DNA of 64,000 nt from Bretschneidera sinensis (taxonomy: Eukaryota; Streptophyta; Magnoliopsida; Brassicales; Akaniaceae), in contig CM043704.1 in the NCBI GenBank assembly GCA_023935145.1, forward strand, positions 99,619,873 through 99,683,872. Direction: 5' to 3'. A model generated the notes under the pieces. It saw only the letters and a list, made by a program, of their open reading frames with translations, had not been told where the DNA came from and made no database searches. The stretch's first letter is position 1. The number at the start of each line of letters is the position of its first letter. Made by a program: the position numbers and the translations under genes. This document shows positions 12,404 to 25,900 of the stretch, one piece after another.

Positions 12404-15400
12404 CAGAAATGAAAGTGTTCCATGAAACAAACTTGCAATAAAAATGAAATACTAAAAGAAGAAGACACTAGCAAATGAATATGACAGAAATCTACTTGAG
12501 CTGAAAACAACTCAAGATATACAGGGGTGATGTTACTAAAATTTCTACTATAGTATTAAAATAAACGATTAAAAACTGCAAAAAAAATTCTTTGGTAAAT
12601 AATGTTATAACAAATAGATATTATCAAGAAAGATAGCTATTATAGAACGCAAATGTATTTGTTGCTGTTGAAAGCACACAACACCTTGTTTCTTCTCATG
12701 TAGCATCATCAATCACTGTATCTTCATCTTTTATTGAACTAGAGTGATTAATTATTACGTGTTGCCACAGAAATGTTGTCGTAACACAACATCCAATTGC
12801 AGATTAGAAAATTGCATAAGGCCGCATAAAAAAGGATTGACCATTTTCTATATATTATCACTATCTAGAACACAATTTTAGAATAAATTTGTTGCTTTCC
12901 TTTTATCTTTCATGTGTGAAGGGTTTATAAATATAGAAATTGCATCCCATAAATTACAAGAAAATCAAAACACTTGAAATTTCTCCACCATAATCTCTTA
13001 TAGTTCTGTACACGGGCTTAATTTAACAATCAGTATTTTAGAAGATTATTAAAATATGTGATAATTTTAAATATTTTTAATTAACCAGACAGTTCAACAA
13101 TTGACTTAATTGTTGAACAAGTGAACCACTGACCAGATGTTTCGGTTTGAGGTCTGGACTGTGCGGTTCTAATAACTACACACAAGTCATAGGTCACTCA
13201 GCTCAGCAGAAAAATTATCACGCTTGCATAATTCGCCATTTCACGCACAATCAAGTAACACCAGATTATGTTACTCCTCTACTCATGTCTTTAGATCAGT
13301 GCTTACATTACAAGATATCCAAGAGATAGGCATGAGCAAAATTATTCCGCTAGCCAACAACTTACCAATATCTAGATTTTGTGGATTTTCTTCATTGTAA
13401 ATAGCTTTTGGCTTTGAGTTGCATCCTCTTAGTGTTTTTTTAATAAATTTTTTTACTAATCAGAAAAACTTCCCAACATGAGATTGTACACAATTATTTG
13501 CCTTATTTGCCCGACAAGTGATATTCATTGATTTTGGAAGGACCAGTTGTTTAAAGTTATTCCAAGCGTCAACCAGTATGGTAAGGGCTGTAAGGCTGGA
13601 GGAAAAATGTTATCAACTAATGGTGAAGATATTTTTACAAAAAAACTACAGTAAATCAGTCATGCTCAAAATGGTAGTTAGAACAAGTGAAATTGACATT
13701 TCAAAAGCCAAATGAGCTGAACATTTGGCATCCGTAAGCTTAAATAATTAGTATAATGGAAACATGTCAATTATGATCTCAAAAATATACTTCATGTTTC
13801 TTTCAGTTTGAAAAAAATTACCAAGCAGACAAGATGTCCAAGACACTCTAAACATGAATTAGAAGTTTGATAAACTGAACAGAAGAACTGCAACCATAAA
13901 GACACTTATTAACAACTTGCCTGATCCAGGTTGGCTAGACTGTTTGGATCCTTGCTAAGAGTTTCATAAAAAACTCTTAGATTATCTCCTGCCGCAGTCT
14001 CTCGAAATTTAACCAAGTCAACAACATATAAAGCACTGCAGAAGGTACTGCACTTGTCAATCCTAAAGCATGTTTAACAAATTGAATACAGTACAATTGA
14101 AGGCAGTTACCTACCTGATATGGTAGGCTCTACCCCGTAAATGTTCTTTCCAGAAACCCTGTTCCAAATAATAATAGGAGTAAGGCCACAAGAAAAAGGA
14201 GGACAAAGCAGAGCTGTATTAGTGATGTTTGGGATTGTCTTTAATCCCTGCTTAAAGGAACTTTTTTCTTAAAGACAATCCCAAACATTTCCATTACAAG
14301 ATGATTAGAAGTAAAATGAATCAGGGTGAGAATTATTGAAAAGAGAAAACCCAAAAAGTGAAGAGGGGAGAAGAATGGGTGGAAGTTCTATTGATTTAGT
14401 ATCTACTTGTCTCCAAAATCGATATCCATCCATTTCCTTGTTGTTGTCACAAAAGGGAGTATATGCCAGAGGCTTTCCATTTATATCCATGTCATAGAGT
14501 TCTCCCATGTCTGCCCTGACAATCTGATCAGCATCGACAAAGATAACCTGCAGAATGGATGATGTTACGACTTACATTTTAAAAACATATCTTCTATACA
14601 TGAAATCAGCAGCCATAGAAGAGCAATGCACCAGTGTAGTCATCTAAAGCAGATTTAAGAAACCATCAATACCTTCTCCAATGAAAGGGGAAATATAACA
14701 TCAAGAAACAAGATTTTATAGGCCCATATTATTCTCTGCTTTTCTTTCTGCTTATGCAACCATGTAGGCCATTTGTAGGTAATCAGTTCATACTCAAAGC
14801 CGTATTCCTTAGCCATATGTGGAATCACATCCTGCAAGTTGTATAAATAACCACAGAAACATATGCATGTTAGACAATCTAAAATTTTTCTCTCTTCAGG
14901 TTTAATAGCCAAAAAAGGAGAAAGAAAGTGGGAAGAGAAAGGGGGAAAAAGAATAACAAGAGTACCACAAAATATATACAACCTTAAACTGAGGAGAGAG
15001 ATAGTTCTTTATAAACCAGAATTTCACTGGACGACGAGTGTTTTTAAAAACACTTAGAATCATGATTTTAAGGAAGCGTTCATACCTGCCACAACACATC
15101 ATTTAACGTTAGTATTTGAGGGAAAATTGCATGCTTTCCAAACAGAAAGAAAAAATTTTGATCAACCAAACATATAAAGAACATAAAGAGAAAAAATAGT
15201 TGATAAAAAAATCATAAAATGTTCATAACATGTGCAGGCTAGAGGGTGCACGGGATGCATGCATGGGTGCAATATCGCAAGATGCAGTATAAGTTAGCAA
15301 CTATTCTACCAGCCATCAATTCAAATATTAAAAGAATGATATAAAGAGGGGACAAAAATTAGCAAGCAATTTAAAAGAACTTTCAAAAGCAGTGTATGAT

Positions 15401-16987
15401 TATGGCAAAATTATTTTCATCAAATAATAATTTTACCTTCAATGGCTATAGAGATTCATCTTTTTTATCAGTAAAGTTAATATTCTATATATGGCACCAA
15501 GAGGGTGCACCCTATTTATAAGAGGATATACTTTTTAGTCACATGCAAGGCACATGACAATTACACTAAATTTATTTATGAAAGCTCACGTGCGAGCTCC
15601 ATGACTGTCCCAAAGTTGTTTATCAAGGGTTGTTTGTCTCTCAAGTAATCGTCACTCTTGAAGGAAACCAAACATGACAGTTGCCAAACTTCTGACTTCT
15701 CAGAAGTCCAAGACTGACGTGTAGAAGTCAGTTTCCAAAAGCAAAAATGTTAACTTTTGGGTCCAGTTAGCTTTAGACTTGTGGATTACAATAGTCTGAC
15801 CAAACGACACCTTGATTGATTGTATCAACCCTGATGACTTGATAGTACAGGCTGTACATCACACTTCTTTTAAAACTTAAAAGTGATAGTATACAGCACA
15901 CTTTTTCTTTTATAACTTTATAAGTGATAGTAGACAGCACAATTAAAGTGTGAACAAGAACATTACACTTTCTTTTTTAGCTTAGACCGCAACAATATAG
16001 CTCTCAGGAAAATGTAGCTTAATTCACATTGTTTTTCTGGTTTTTCTCCAGAAGCAGTACAAACATAAGAAGAGAATCAAGAAAAACAGGTATCAACCAA
16101 ATTTGATGCACATATAATCCACAGGGAAAAGGCTGTGTCAACCCCAAACAAATCGAGTGCAATTAGGATGAATAACTGAGTAAGAAATAGAGTTGAACAC
16201 TTACAGGTGTCCAGAAGCAATTGAGAACATATTAATTGTTTTTCCATACCGTCCACCCTTCCCATGCTCCTAATGGGGAGAGAGAGAAAAAAAAAAGTGT
16301 CAGGCTTATGAGAGAATGATATTAAAATTTTCAATTACTAACTGGAGTTCTACACATAAATGCATCACAGGACAACACCAAACATCTGCAAAGTTGAGAT
16401 TTGTGACAGTAATACAGAGCTGCAGAGCAATGTTCAATTACTAACTGGAGTTCTACACATAAATGCATCACAGGACAAAACTAAAGATCTGCAAAGTTAA
16501 GATTTGTGACAGTAATACAGAGCTTCAGAGCTATGTTATTATATCATGCAAGAGCACTGCTCACACCATTGACACAAGGAAAGGAAAATCTCACTTCAAA
16601 ATGGTAGAGACATATGAAGATGACATAACAGAACTCAAATGTAAAAGTTTAAAAAAAAATCTACAACAAATTGAGCAGAAATGTGTAGGGACATATTGAA
16701 AAGGCATCAGGACAGCAGATGAATTCTCAATTCACCACATGATAAATAGATCAGATGATTCAGATAAAGTTTATGATGAACTATATAAATACTACTGTAG
16801 GAAAATCAACAAAAGGAGTTTGCACGTTCAGTGGTAAAGAGCAAATGAACGAAAACAAAAGAAGAAAAAAAGAGAGCGCGGTGGAACTAACCACTACGGT
16901 GTTTTCACCCTTTCTTGATTGTTCGCTACCACCAATGAAACCAGAAGCCCATTTAAACAAATTTGAGTTCCAACCATTACGATTTCC
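8172..16987 (-). CDS. UGGT: UGGT exons 29-37 (GT24 glucosyltransferase domain and ER tail, residues 1298-1657)
   Basis: Exons: 29 16892-16987; 30 16205-16269; 31 14983-15085; 32 14673-14831; 33 14407-14547; 34 14115-14158; 35 13921-14035; 36 12245-12397; 37 8172-8378. The domain opens with [20 protein letters not shown] (exons 30-31). It carries the metal/UDP-glucose motif [18 protein letters not shown] (exon 33) and the substrate-loop segment [20 protein letters not shown] (exons 35-36). Exon 37 gives an acidic tail with a duplicated AASPNEP unit and ends in SKAEL, stop at 8174-8172. Exon 35 ends in GATCAG and is followed by GCAAGT, a GC donor. The last intron (8379-12244) is 3.9 kb and full of mobile-element pieces. 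Confidence 0.93.
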
Positions 16988-19900
16988 CTGTTGGGATAGA
17001 AAAGAAAAAGGAAAAGGAAATCAACAGAAGTAATTTGTAAGGATATACATATGTACACTAACAATTACTTTGGACGAAACATTCCAGCCAATAAAAACAA
17101 GCACTTACTTTCTTCTTTTCTCGTGAATGGTCATCGTCATCAGCAGAAACCAGCAACTTTTCATGCTCCTTTCCTTTCTTCTTCATTACTTCCAAATGAA
17201 CTACTTTACCCCGCAAATCATTTATAGTGATGCGTTTTGACAAAGATTTTTGTTGATTTCCGTCACCATCTTCCTTCAGAACATAGAGCTCAGAACTTCT
17301 ACCTGGAGCAAATTGCAGGTACCAAACCCCAGGGGAGACTTTCATCTGCCAATAACCCAAATTGGCCATCACAAGAGTATCAACCAAATGTGGTGTACTC
17401 TTGGTTCCAAGAATTAGCTGAAGGCCTCGAGGAGGATCATGATCCTTTTCCGAACAATGACCTAAATAGGAGGTCTCATCAATAAAAGCCTTAATGAAAT
17501 TGGTAAAAAGCATTCCTTAATTTGAGGTCCGGAAGGGAAAAATTACATGGAAGCACAAAATTTTAATTACAAAACACAATCTTACCAGTAAGAACAAGAG
17601 CTTCAAGTTCAAAAACTGCTTGCAATGTCCTCGTATCACCCAGATTCTCAAGCAAAATATTATCAAGATCATGACTGAATACAGAACCAAAAAATAGAAA
17701 ACATATATAAGGCAGTACAAAACTTAAATACAAAATTAAACATGATGTTTCAAGGAAATGAACTAAACTATTCCACATCTACAGAACGTTTCCAAAAAAA
17801 ATTGTCTATGTTGAGGGAGAAGCATACACAGCAATGACAGGCTCAACAAGCCAAGGTTCAGGAACATCAAGATTCATGGTGAGGGTCTTGGACAACGGCA
17901 TATTTGCGAAAAATGCTCTAGGGCCATTTACTGTGTAATCAGTACTGCTGAAATCATCCTGCAAAGTCATAGCACAACTAAGGCTCTGATAATGGAAACA
18001 CAAATCTAAAATTTCTCAGATAAAAAATTTACCATGGTTGGTAAAACATATCTGTAGTAATTCTTCAGAGGAATATCGACAAGCGAACTCTGGCAGTAAA
18101 AAAAAAACAAATCAGTTTCCCAATACATAGTATCACCAAACAATCTTTTTGAAGCACATACAAAAAGAAGAATGTGGAGTTAAAGTTATAGACTGAGAGT
18201 TAGAATGTCATTTACAGAAAAAACATAGTAAACAATGATGTTACAGGGCTTCAGAATGTGTTAACCTAGTCTCTGAAATTTGGGAACACCATTCCAAAGA
18301 AGTAACGTGAATCAATTATCCAGGAGGCTAACAATATAGATAACCACTGCAATAGAATTCCCACCATTTCCACCTCCACGAGTACTTTTGCCTTATGAAT
18401 AAACAGTGTAATAAGGGGTTGCCAACCCATGTATAAGAGGAATTATTTACAACAAAAAGATTCTATTAACTCTATAATCTCTCCCTTGTTTAACAAATAT
18501 TCCCATGAGTGTTTAAAGTATTAAGCCACCTATCCTTAAGGTAAGGGATTCAAAATTCTCCTCCTCCCCATCAAAACCCTTTATATTTCTTTCACATCTA
18601 TTATTGGCTTGCTTACTGATTTTTCCAGAGTTCAATTGGTTCAGCATTAGCCAAAAGAACTTATTCATCAAGCTCCCTACTTATGCTTCATTTAGCACCT
18701 CCACCCTTTCTGTTTTACTAGAACAAAATTATCAAAATTCCCAAGTGATGGAACCTAGGTACAATAATAGACATTATGGCAGTCATCTAAAGGATATGTG
18801 ATATATAAAGAATCTTACACAACTATGCATTATATATCATCACTAAATCAGTCAAAGTTCAAATTTCCAAGCAATTCAAATTTTGTAATAAATATAGTTT
18901 TTTATACGTAATTTTCATAATGACTATACTAAAAGAATTCAACAAAAACAAACAAAAATTCAAAAGAAATTCATTTTTATAAGTAAAACAATATTGTATT
19001 TCCAAGGCATCAAGGGGTTGCCACGCAATTACAAAACTATCTACAAGATAGTATGTCAATGAAGTCTATGTGATAGAGTACACAAGAATAGAGTTAGCTT
19101 TAATTTAGGGGATGGGGCAAATTTGTAATCCAGGTATTTTAAGTTTTGGAAATTATTAGATAGTTTTCTTATTTAAGTTTAGTATTTAATTAGTACTTAA
19201 ATTCTTTAAAGTAATTAAATTCTAATAGATATCTAATAATGGAGTACACAAGGAAGAATAGATTTAATTTTAATTTAGGGTATGGGAGCAAATTTGTAAT
19301 CTTTAAATATTATGGGTATTGTGAGTTTTAGGAATTATTAGATAGTTTTCTTATTTAAATTTAGTATTTAATTACTTCAATTCTTTAAAGTAATTAGATA
19401 TCTATTAGATATTTAATATTTAAGCAATTAGATATCTATTGGAATTTAATTAGTTTAAAGTATTCTTTATTGGAGTAGGACTAGGACTGCTAAAATCTCT
19501 ATATATGAGAGATCTCTATGTTAATTTTCAGTTAGTTGGTGAATAATAAAAATCGTATTATTAAAATCAAAACAATTCTGTGATTGAGATTATTTATTCG
19601 TGCCATGTGTGATTTGGATCGTTCTATTATTTTCAGTTTATTGTTATTTTTCCCTACCGTTCTTCATCAAGCGGATCAAAGCCCAAGCTTCGATTCCCCA
19701 TGAGCCCGACATTGTTCTCCCATCATAGTACCCTACACCAAAGAAACCCTCCACTCAAATCGTTTAAAAAAAAAAAAGGAAGGAAAGAAACAGAAAAGAG
19801 GTATTTTATTGTTTATTTATTTGTTTGAACTCTTTTAGTTGTTTATCATGTTAATTCGTAATTGGCCATGTATTCAAAACCTACAAGCTCAACTACCAAT

Positions 19901-22900
19901 TGATTACTCCCGTTTGGATGAGTTGAAATCCATGGGGAACAAGCACGGTTAGCATAATATTCCACTACGCATATATGAAGAGTATGAGGAACTCACATAC
20001 TGGGTCGTCGTGATAAAAGACTGTTTGAAGAATTGAAAAGCCAATATGAGTATGAGTGCAGTTATTGTGATGTCCATACTTTGAATGGTTATGATGATCA
20101 TTCACAAGCTTCACCTAAAAACCTCCAAAAAGTAATTCAATTGGTAAAGGAGTGTAAAGAATTGTGCAAGCCCCCGAATGTTTTAACCTTGAGAGCTAAT
20201 CTGGGAATTTGTCAATCAAAAGCCTTTGACAATGAGACATCGAATGATGATAGAGAAGACTCCGAAGAGCAACAAGAGAAAGTTTTGGACAATGAGTCAG
20301 TCCTAAGCAAGGATGAAGTCAACAATAATGAAGAGATTCAAGTGGAGGTTGCACCAATTGAATCAATTCCATGTGCAACTGTCTTAGTCAAACCAATTCA
20401 GCAAGATGATGAATTGGTTCAGTACATTGAGTATGTTGAGCAGATTCAAAACCAAGAGCTCACCGTAAAGCTTGAGGTTGTTGAGCACATTGAGCCAGTT
20501 CCATGTGATTTGAGAAGATCCATGTGATTTGGATCGTTCTATTTTTCATTTTTAGTTTATTGTTATTTTTCCCTACTGTTCTACATCACTATGAGACCCT
20601 CATCATTTACAAAATAATTTCCCCTAAACCAAAACACAAAGTATTTAACCACCCCTCCATCAAGGAGGCCAAAGGTCTTTCTCATGCTCAAAAACTCTTT
20701 CTATTCCTTTCCTTCCAAATAATCTAAAAAATGGAGAGGGGGATCAATGAGTACGCCATTCTTATTAGTTTGGAAGCTCTCAAACCGCTTCACGCCCACA
20801 AGGAAAGAGTATCATAATAAACAAAGCAAAAAAAAGGATACATATTCTGTCCTTGAGAGTCTGAAAGATATAGTGATTTAGTTGAACAAGTAACAAAATC
20901 TGTTACGCAATAGTAAAAACTATTATAGAAAAAAAAAACAATTTTACCACATTCTTGAGTCAAATTATTAGCTTGCTAGGGGATATTGATTATCCCAAGT
21001 TCAATTGGTTCAGCATTTAATGATATAATGACGCCCAAACGCTCATTCATGAAGCTCCCTTTTATGGTTCATTTATCACCTCAAACCTTCATGCTTCAAG
21101 CAAGTTCCCTACTTATGTTCATGTATCACCTCAACACTTTCTGCTTCATGCTTAATGCAAATGTTTTCTCTATGAAGAACCCAAAGGCGAAGAAGAAGTG
21201 TAAGAATATTTTGTAAGAAAGGAGCTCCTTTCTATTTTTCCATTACAATTGCAGTTCCCTTGACCTACCCATAGAATAGGCTTCACCTCAACCCTTTCTG
21301 CTTCATGCTTAATGCAAATGTTTTCTCTATGAAGAACCCAGAGGCGATGAACAAGTGTAAGAATATTTTGTAAGAAAAGAGCTCCTTTCTATTTTTCCAT
21401 TCCAATTGCAGTTCCCTTAGCCTACCCATAGAATAGGCCGTTTGACCACTGGCATCAGAACCAAGCTCATTTAAGTCTAACTGAAATCTACTGTTTCTGC
21501 TCTAAATATCCACATGATATAGAAGCATTAATCAACAAATTTAGTATTTTATATATGAAAGTAATACTGTGAATTTTGACTCACCAACGGATTCAGTAAA
21601 ATCCTCATACTTGGCTGAACATGTTTCCTCAAAAATCGAAGAAGTGAAGATAATTTTTGCCCAGATGGGCTTAAAGGATCAATAACCGCATCAATGTGAA
21701 TACCAGAATTTTCATTGCTTAGTATAACAGCGCTGTACAACATAAGAAAGGGGAAAGGGTTAGATTTTCAGGACTGACAAAAGTCCAAGAAATTAAAATT
21801 TTATAGACCTAGAGGGAATGAAAAAAGAAATCAATATATGATATATCTCTAATTACACACATAAATAAAAGCAATTCCAACATCTCATATTTTCTTTTAT
21901 TTTGATAAGTATTGGGAATTCTTTCCATCCTTGAAAGATTATGAGCTGAATTGATGTTGCCAGCTAGCTTAACGGATAAAATCTATCAGCATTATCGAGA
22001 GACCACATCACATCCAGCCCTTCACAAGAGATGGAAGGAATTCTCTTTATCATGTGTCCTAGCCGTTGATAATAATTTTTTTTTTTTAAATAATAGGTAA
22101 ACAATTCAAATTAGAAACATATATAATGAATTACAGAATCTGCCCAACCACAATTAGAGCATCTCATTTAGATCAACAACACAAGGCACTCTTCAACAGA
22201 GTGGCAGGGCAATTGTTGAAAGAAAAGGATGAGAGATAAATTAAATGCGTGATTTCCAATGGAATTTTGGTAAAACAACAAAATATTTGTAACAGATGAC
22301 TTTTTTTTAAGTTAGGTTGAATGTAAAAGATATTATGGAGCAATTATGTTCATAGACAACTAAAGAAGATATTTAATGTTTTTTTATTAGAAAAGAATGA
22401 TAACCAAAAAGACAGTTGTAAATGAGTTCATGGTTATTCATGCACGAATAACTTGCAGGCCCATGCTGGTACTGGCATTACAGAACATAGGCCAGCAACA
22501 GTGAAGCATAAATAATACAGTAATTGACTGAATTGTCTAGAAACAAGAACTGAAAAATGGAGGAAATATTTTGATAGCCTTTCTAATGTAAAAGTGTTCA
22601 CCTCTTACTTAATTAAAAGAAAAGAATACTATATAGAATAAAAGGATGCATGAAAATGGATAACCCTCTTCTTTTTAAACAGAGAATGAGAAGATATGAA
22701 ATAATCTTTTTTTTATAAGTAAGAAGATGTTAAATAATCTTGAGTTAGTATAGTTACTTACCCTGCATAAGTTAAAACTGGCAAAATTTAAAAACTAAAA
22801 TAAAAAACGGAAAAAAATATTTGAAAAAAGGAAATAGAAGCCCGTACCTATACTGTGCATTCAAAATCTCAAAACGCGCACTATCAGAACCTCGATCCCG

Positions 22901-25900
22901 TTTAGCCATCAACGATGACACAAACATGATAACATCACTAACGAATTTGCTGCAAGTAGCATTTGAAAGTTCAGCCAAAACTCCATCAGTTTGCTTCAAA
23001 ATGTTGAAAAGATTACAAAAGTTTCTATACAGACGAATAGCAGTAGATATCAGCTTCGAAATGATAAATCTATCGCAGCAAAAAAATTATAACCGAAAAC
23101 CAGACATCTTGCAGCTGACTTGAACAACAGATACAGGGGGAAAGTCGAAAGAAAAGAAGCTTGATTACTAATTCCCCAAGCCTCTGTATGGTCCTCCAAT
23201 GGATTAGCAAAGAAGCAGACACATTAAATCAGTATTGGATGAAAAGAAAGATTCAAAGACCAGCGGCCACTTCTCAAATGAGTGATACAAAGTCTTTGTG
23301 GTTAGGAGGCATTAGTTTATCTGGTACCAAAACAATTTAAGAAACTAGAGAGTCCCCTTAATATTTTTCTCTTATAGCTGGACAACAATTTTACATTGAC
23401 AACTATCATGGTGCACAGAGGCATTTCTGGAAGCCAACATCTGCCTTGCTTCCCACGGTCATTGAGCCATGAAATCAGAACAACCATGTTTTATGGTAGG
23501 TATGACTCAACCAATAGAATAGGATAGAAATAAAGTTATGTAACCTTTTCGGTATTTATAATGTTTATCTAACTCACTAAATTCCACCCTTTGGCAACTG
23601 ACTCTGCTGCCAAGAAGCAGAAGCTAGGCCAAACACCCTTTTAGGAAGAATCAGAAGGTGCAAAACAACTTAAAATAATCCAAATTTGAGCCAAAATCGA
23701 AAGCTGGGTTTTGTCCCTTCTGATTCCCAAAATCACTTTTGACAAGACTGGTTACTCAATTGACCTTAAGTGGCAAGGGAATTTACAATTTGGTATTAAT
23801 TCCCTCCTATAAAATCTTAATTGCAATTACAAGGATACAACCAATATTATTAGCAATATTTTTTTATAAGTAAATTGTATTAAATGAAAAGTGCACCAAT
23901 GGGGTGCAACTCATGTACAAAGACTACCTATAAGAGAGATATTCCACAATCTACTGCGTATCTCATTTTACAAACAATTTCTTCTTGACCCAAAAATTAA
24001 GAGCATTGAACCACCTTTCCCTAATTACATCAATAGGTCTCTTCAATGCCATCAAAAGCTCTACGATTCTTCTTGTTCCAAATAATCCAAAGGATAGAAA
24101 TGGAGATCATAAAGAAAGCTTTCTTGAGACTCTTAGAAGCCCTAAATCCACATCAAACCCAAACCTCATCTCTCACAAAGCCGGCAATCACTCAAAAAAA
24201 CCCACAAAACCTTAAAAGCAATCACCCATAATGCTCTAGCCGATGAACACTCCAACAAAAGATGAAACACGAACTATCTTTGCAAATGAAACACCGATTC
24301 ACTAAGAGCCTCCCTCTTTTTTGTAAATTATCATTTGAAATTGTTATTATTATAATTACAACAACTAATATACTATTCAAAATAAATATTTTTTTATTGC
24401 ACAATTATAAAAGTCAATTTGATGAGAAGAGAGTCATCTAGGCATCAAAATAGTCAACTTACATTGATATGCACTTTTTGGTAATTTCAATGTTTAAGAT
24501 CACTTGTAGAACTTATCAACCAAACAACCTAATTTTTTTTCATCTTTAGTTTGGCAGCGCTTTTTACAATAATTTTATCAAACAATAAAAAACTTTCAGC
24601 TCCATGGCACTTCTACCCACAGTTTTAAAACTAATTTTGAGTCCCTACAATAAATGCAGACGGCCCTAAATTGCATGTGAGCTCTTTGCAACTACTATGA
24701 GATTTTGTGTGGGTACAAATTCTGGTACACTTCATGAAGAAAAAAAAAGATAACGAGCAACAAGGAGTGCAACACCGACAAACCTTGTTAGCATGTCAGG
24801 ATCTATGTCTTGCCACACCACTTCTTCAATAATTTCTCCAACATGTTTTACTCTCTGCTTGAACTCGACTAATTCAAGAAGTAGTAGATCATGGCTTAAA
24901 AAAGCACTTCCATCAACAGGCATCACCTATCAATTGTGAAAACATGAGTTAAGATGGATATAACTGAAGGTTCGGAAAATTTAGTGGAACTTGCAGATAC
25001 ACTATTTACCTAAAAAACAAGCTACTATAAAATGAGAAATCAACCTGAAAACTCAATTTCTTAATCATCCTACATAAAGAGAATAAAGATGTAAAGTGAT
25101 AAGACGCACCCTTCCATTAGTAATGACTGCATTAGCACCAGATTCAAGCCCAAGTTGCCATGATAAAAACCGTGCCACCTGGCATAGCATTGTAAACAAT
25201 TAATCTAATAACATCTCTCATTAGAAACTGAATATGCATAATGTCAGCATCCATCCAGTCAATTTCTTATAACCACTATAACATTAACATAATGCTAAAC
25301 TAACACAAGTCAAACAGAAAGTTAAGACTTAAGGAGAGAAAGGTAGAATCAACTTCCAAAAGCTACTAATAAATATCATGCTATGACATACCTTATTCAA
25401 ATACTTATTCATTTTCTCATCAGAAAATTCAGGAAGAGAAGATTTATAAGCCTTGGATGATAACCCATTAGCCTCAGCGAGCTCATAGACTTTATCAATG
25501 AACATTTGAGTGCTTTCAGCTGCTGCAGAAGATCCAAGGAGGTATTTATGCTCATAAAGTGAGCATAGTTGGTCCAAAAATTCTAAAACCTTTTTCTTAT
25601 GACTGCATGACACGACAAATGCAAGCAATAAAATATTAAGGTTTGACGTGTACTAAAACAATGCATTCAGAAACATAAAGAAATAGAAAAGTATTTTTAC
25701 AATATCTATAATATATAGCCAGTAAACCTTCAGAAACTTCACAAACCTATATGATGATGCAGTGATCTCAAAAACCTTCACAAAAAGGAGACCATGTATA
25801 TCAGAATTCTGACTGTGACTAAATAACACTCCTATGCGAGCCCCTTTAGATCCTCCCATCTGAATCATAATGCAAACATTGCAAGAAAATCAAATAACAA

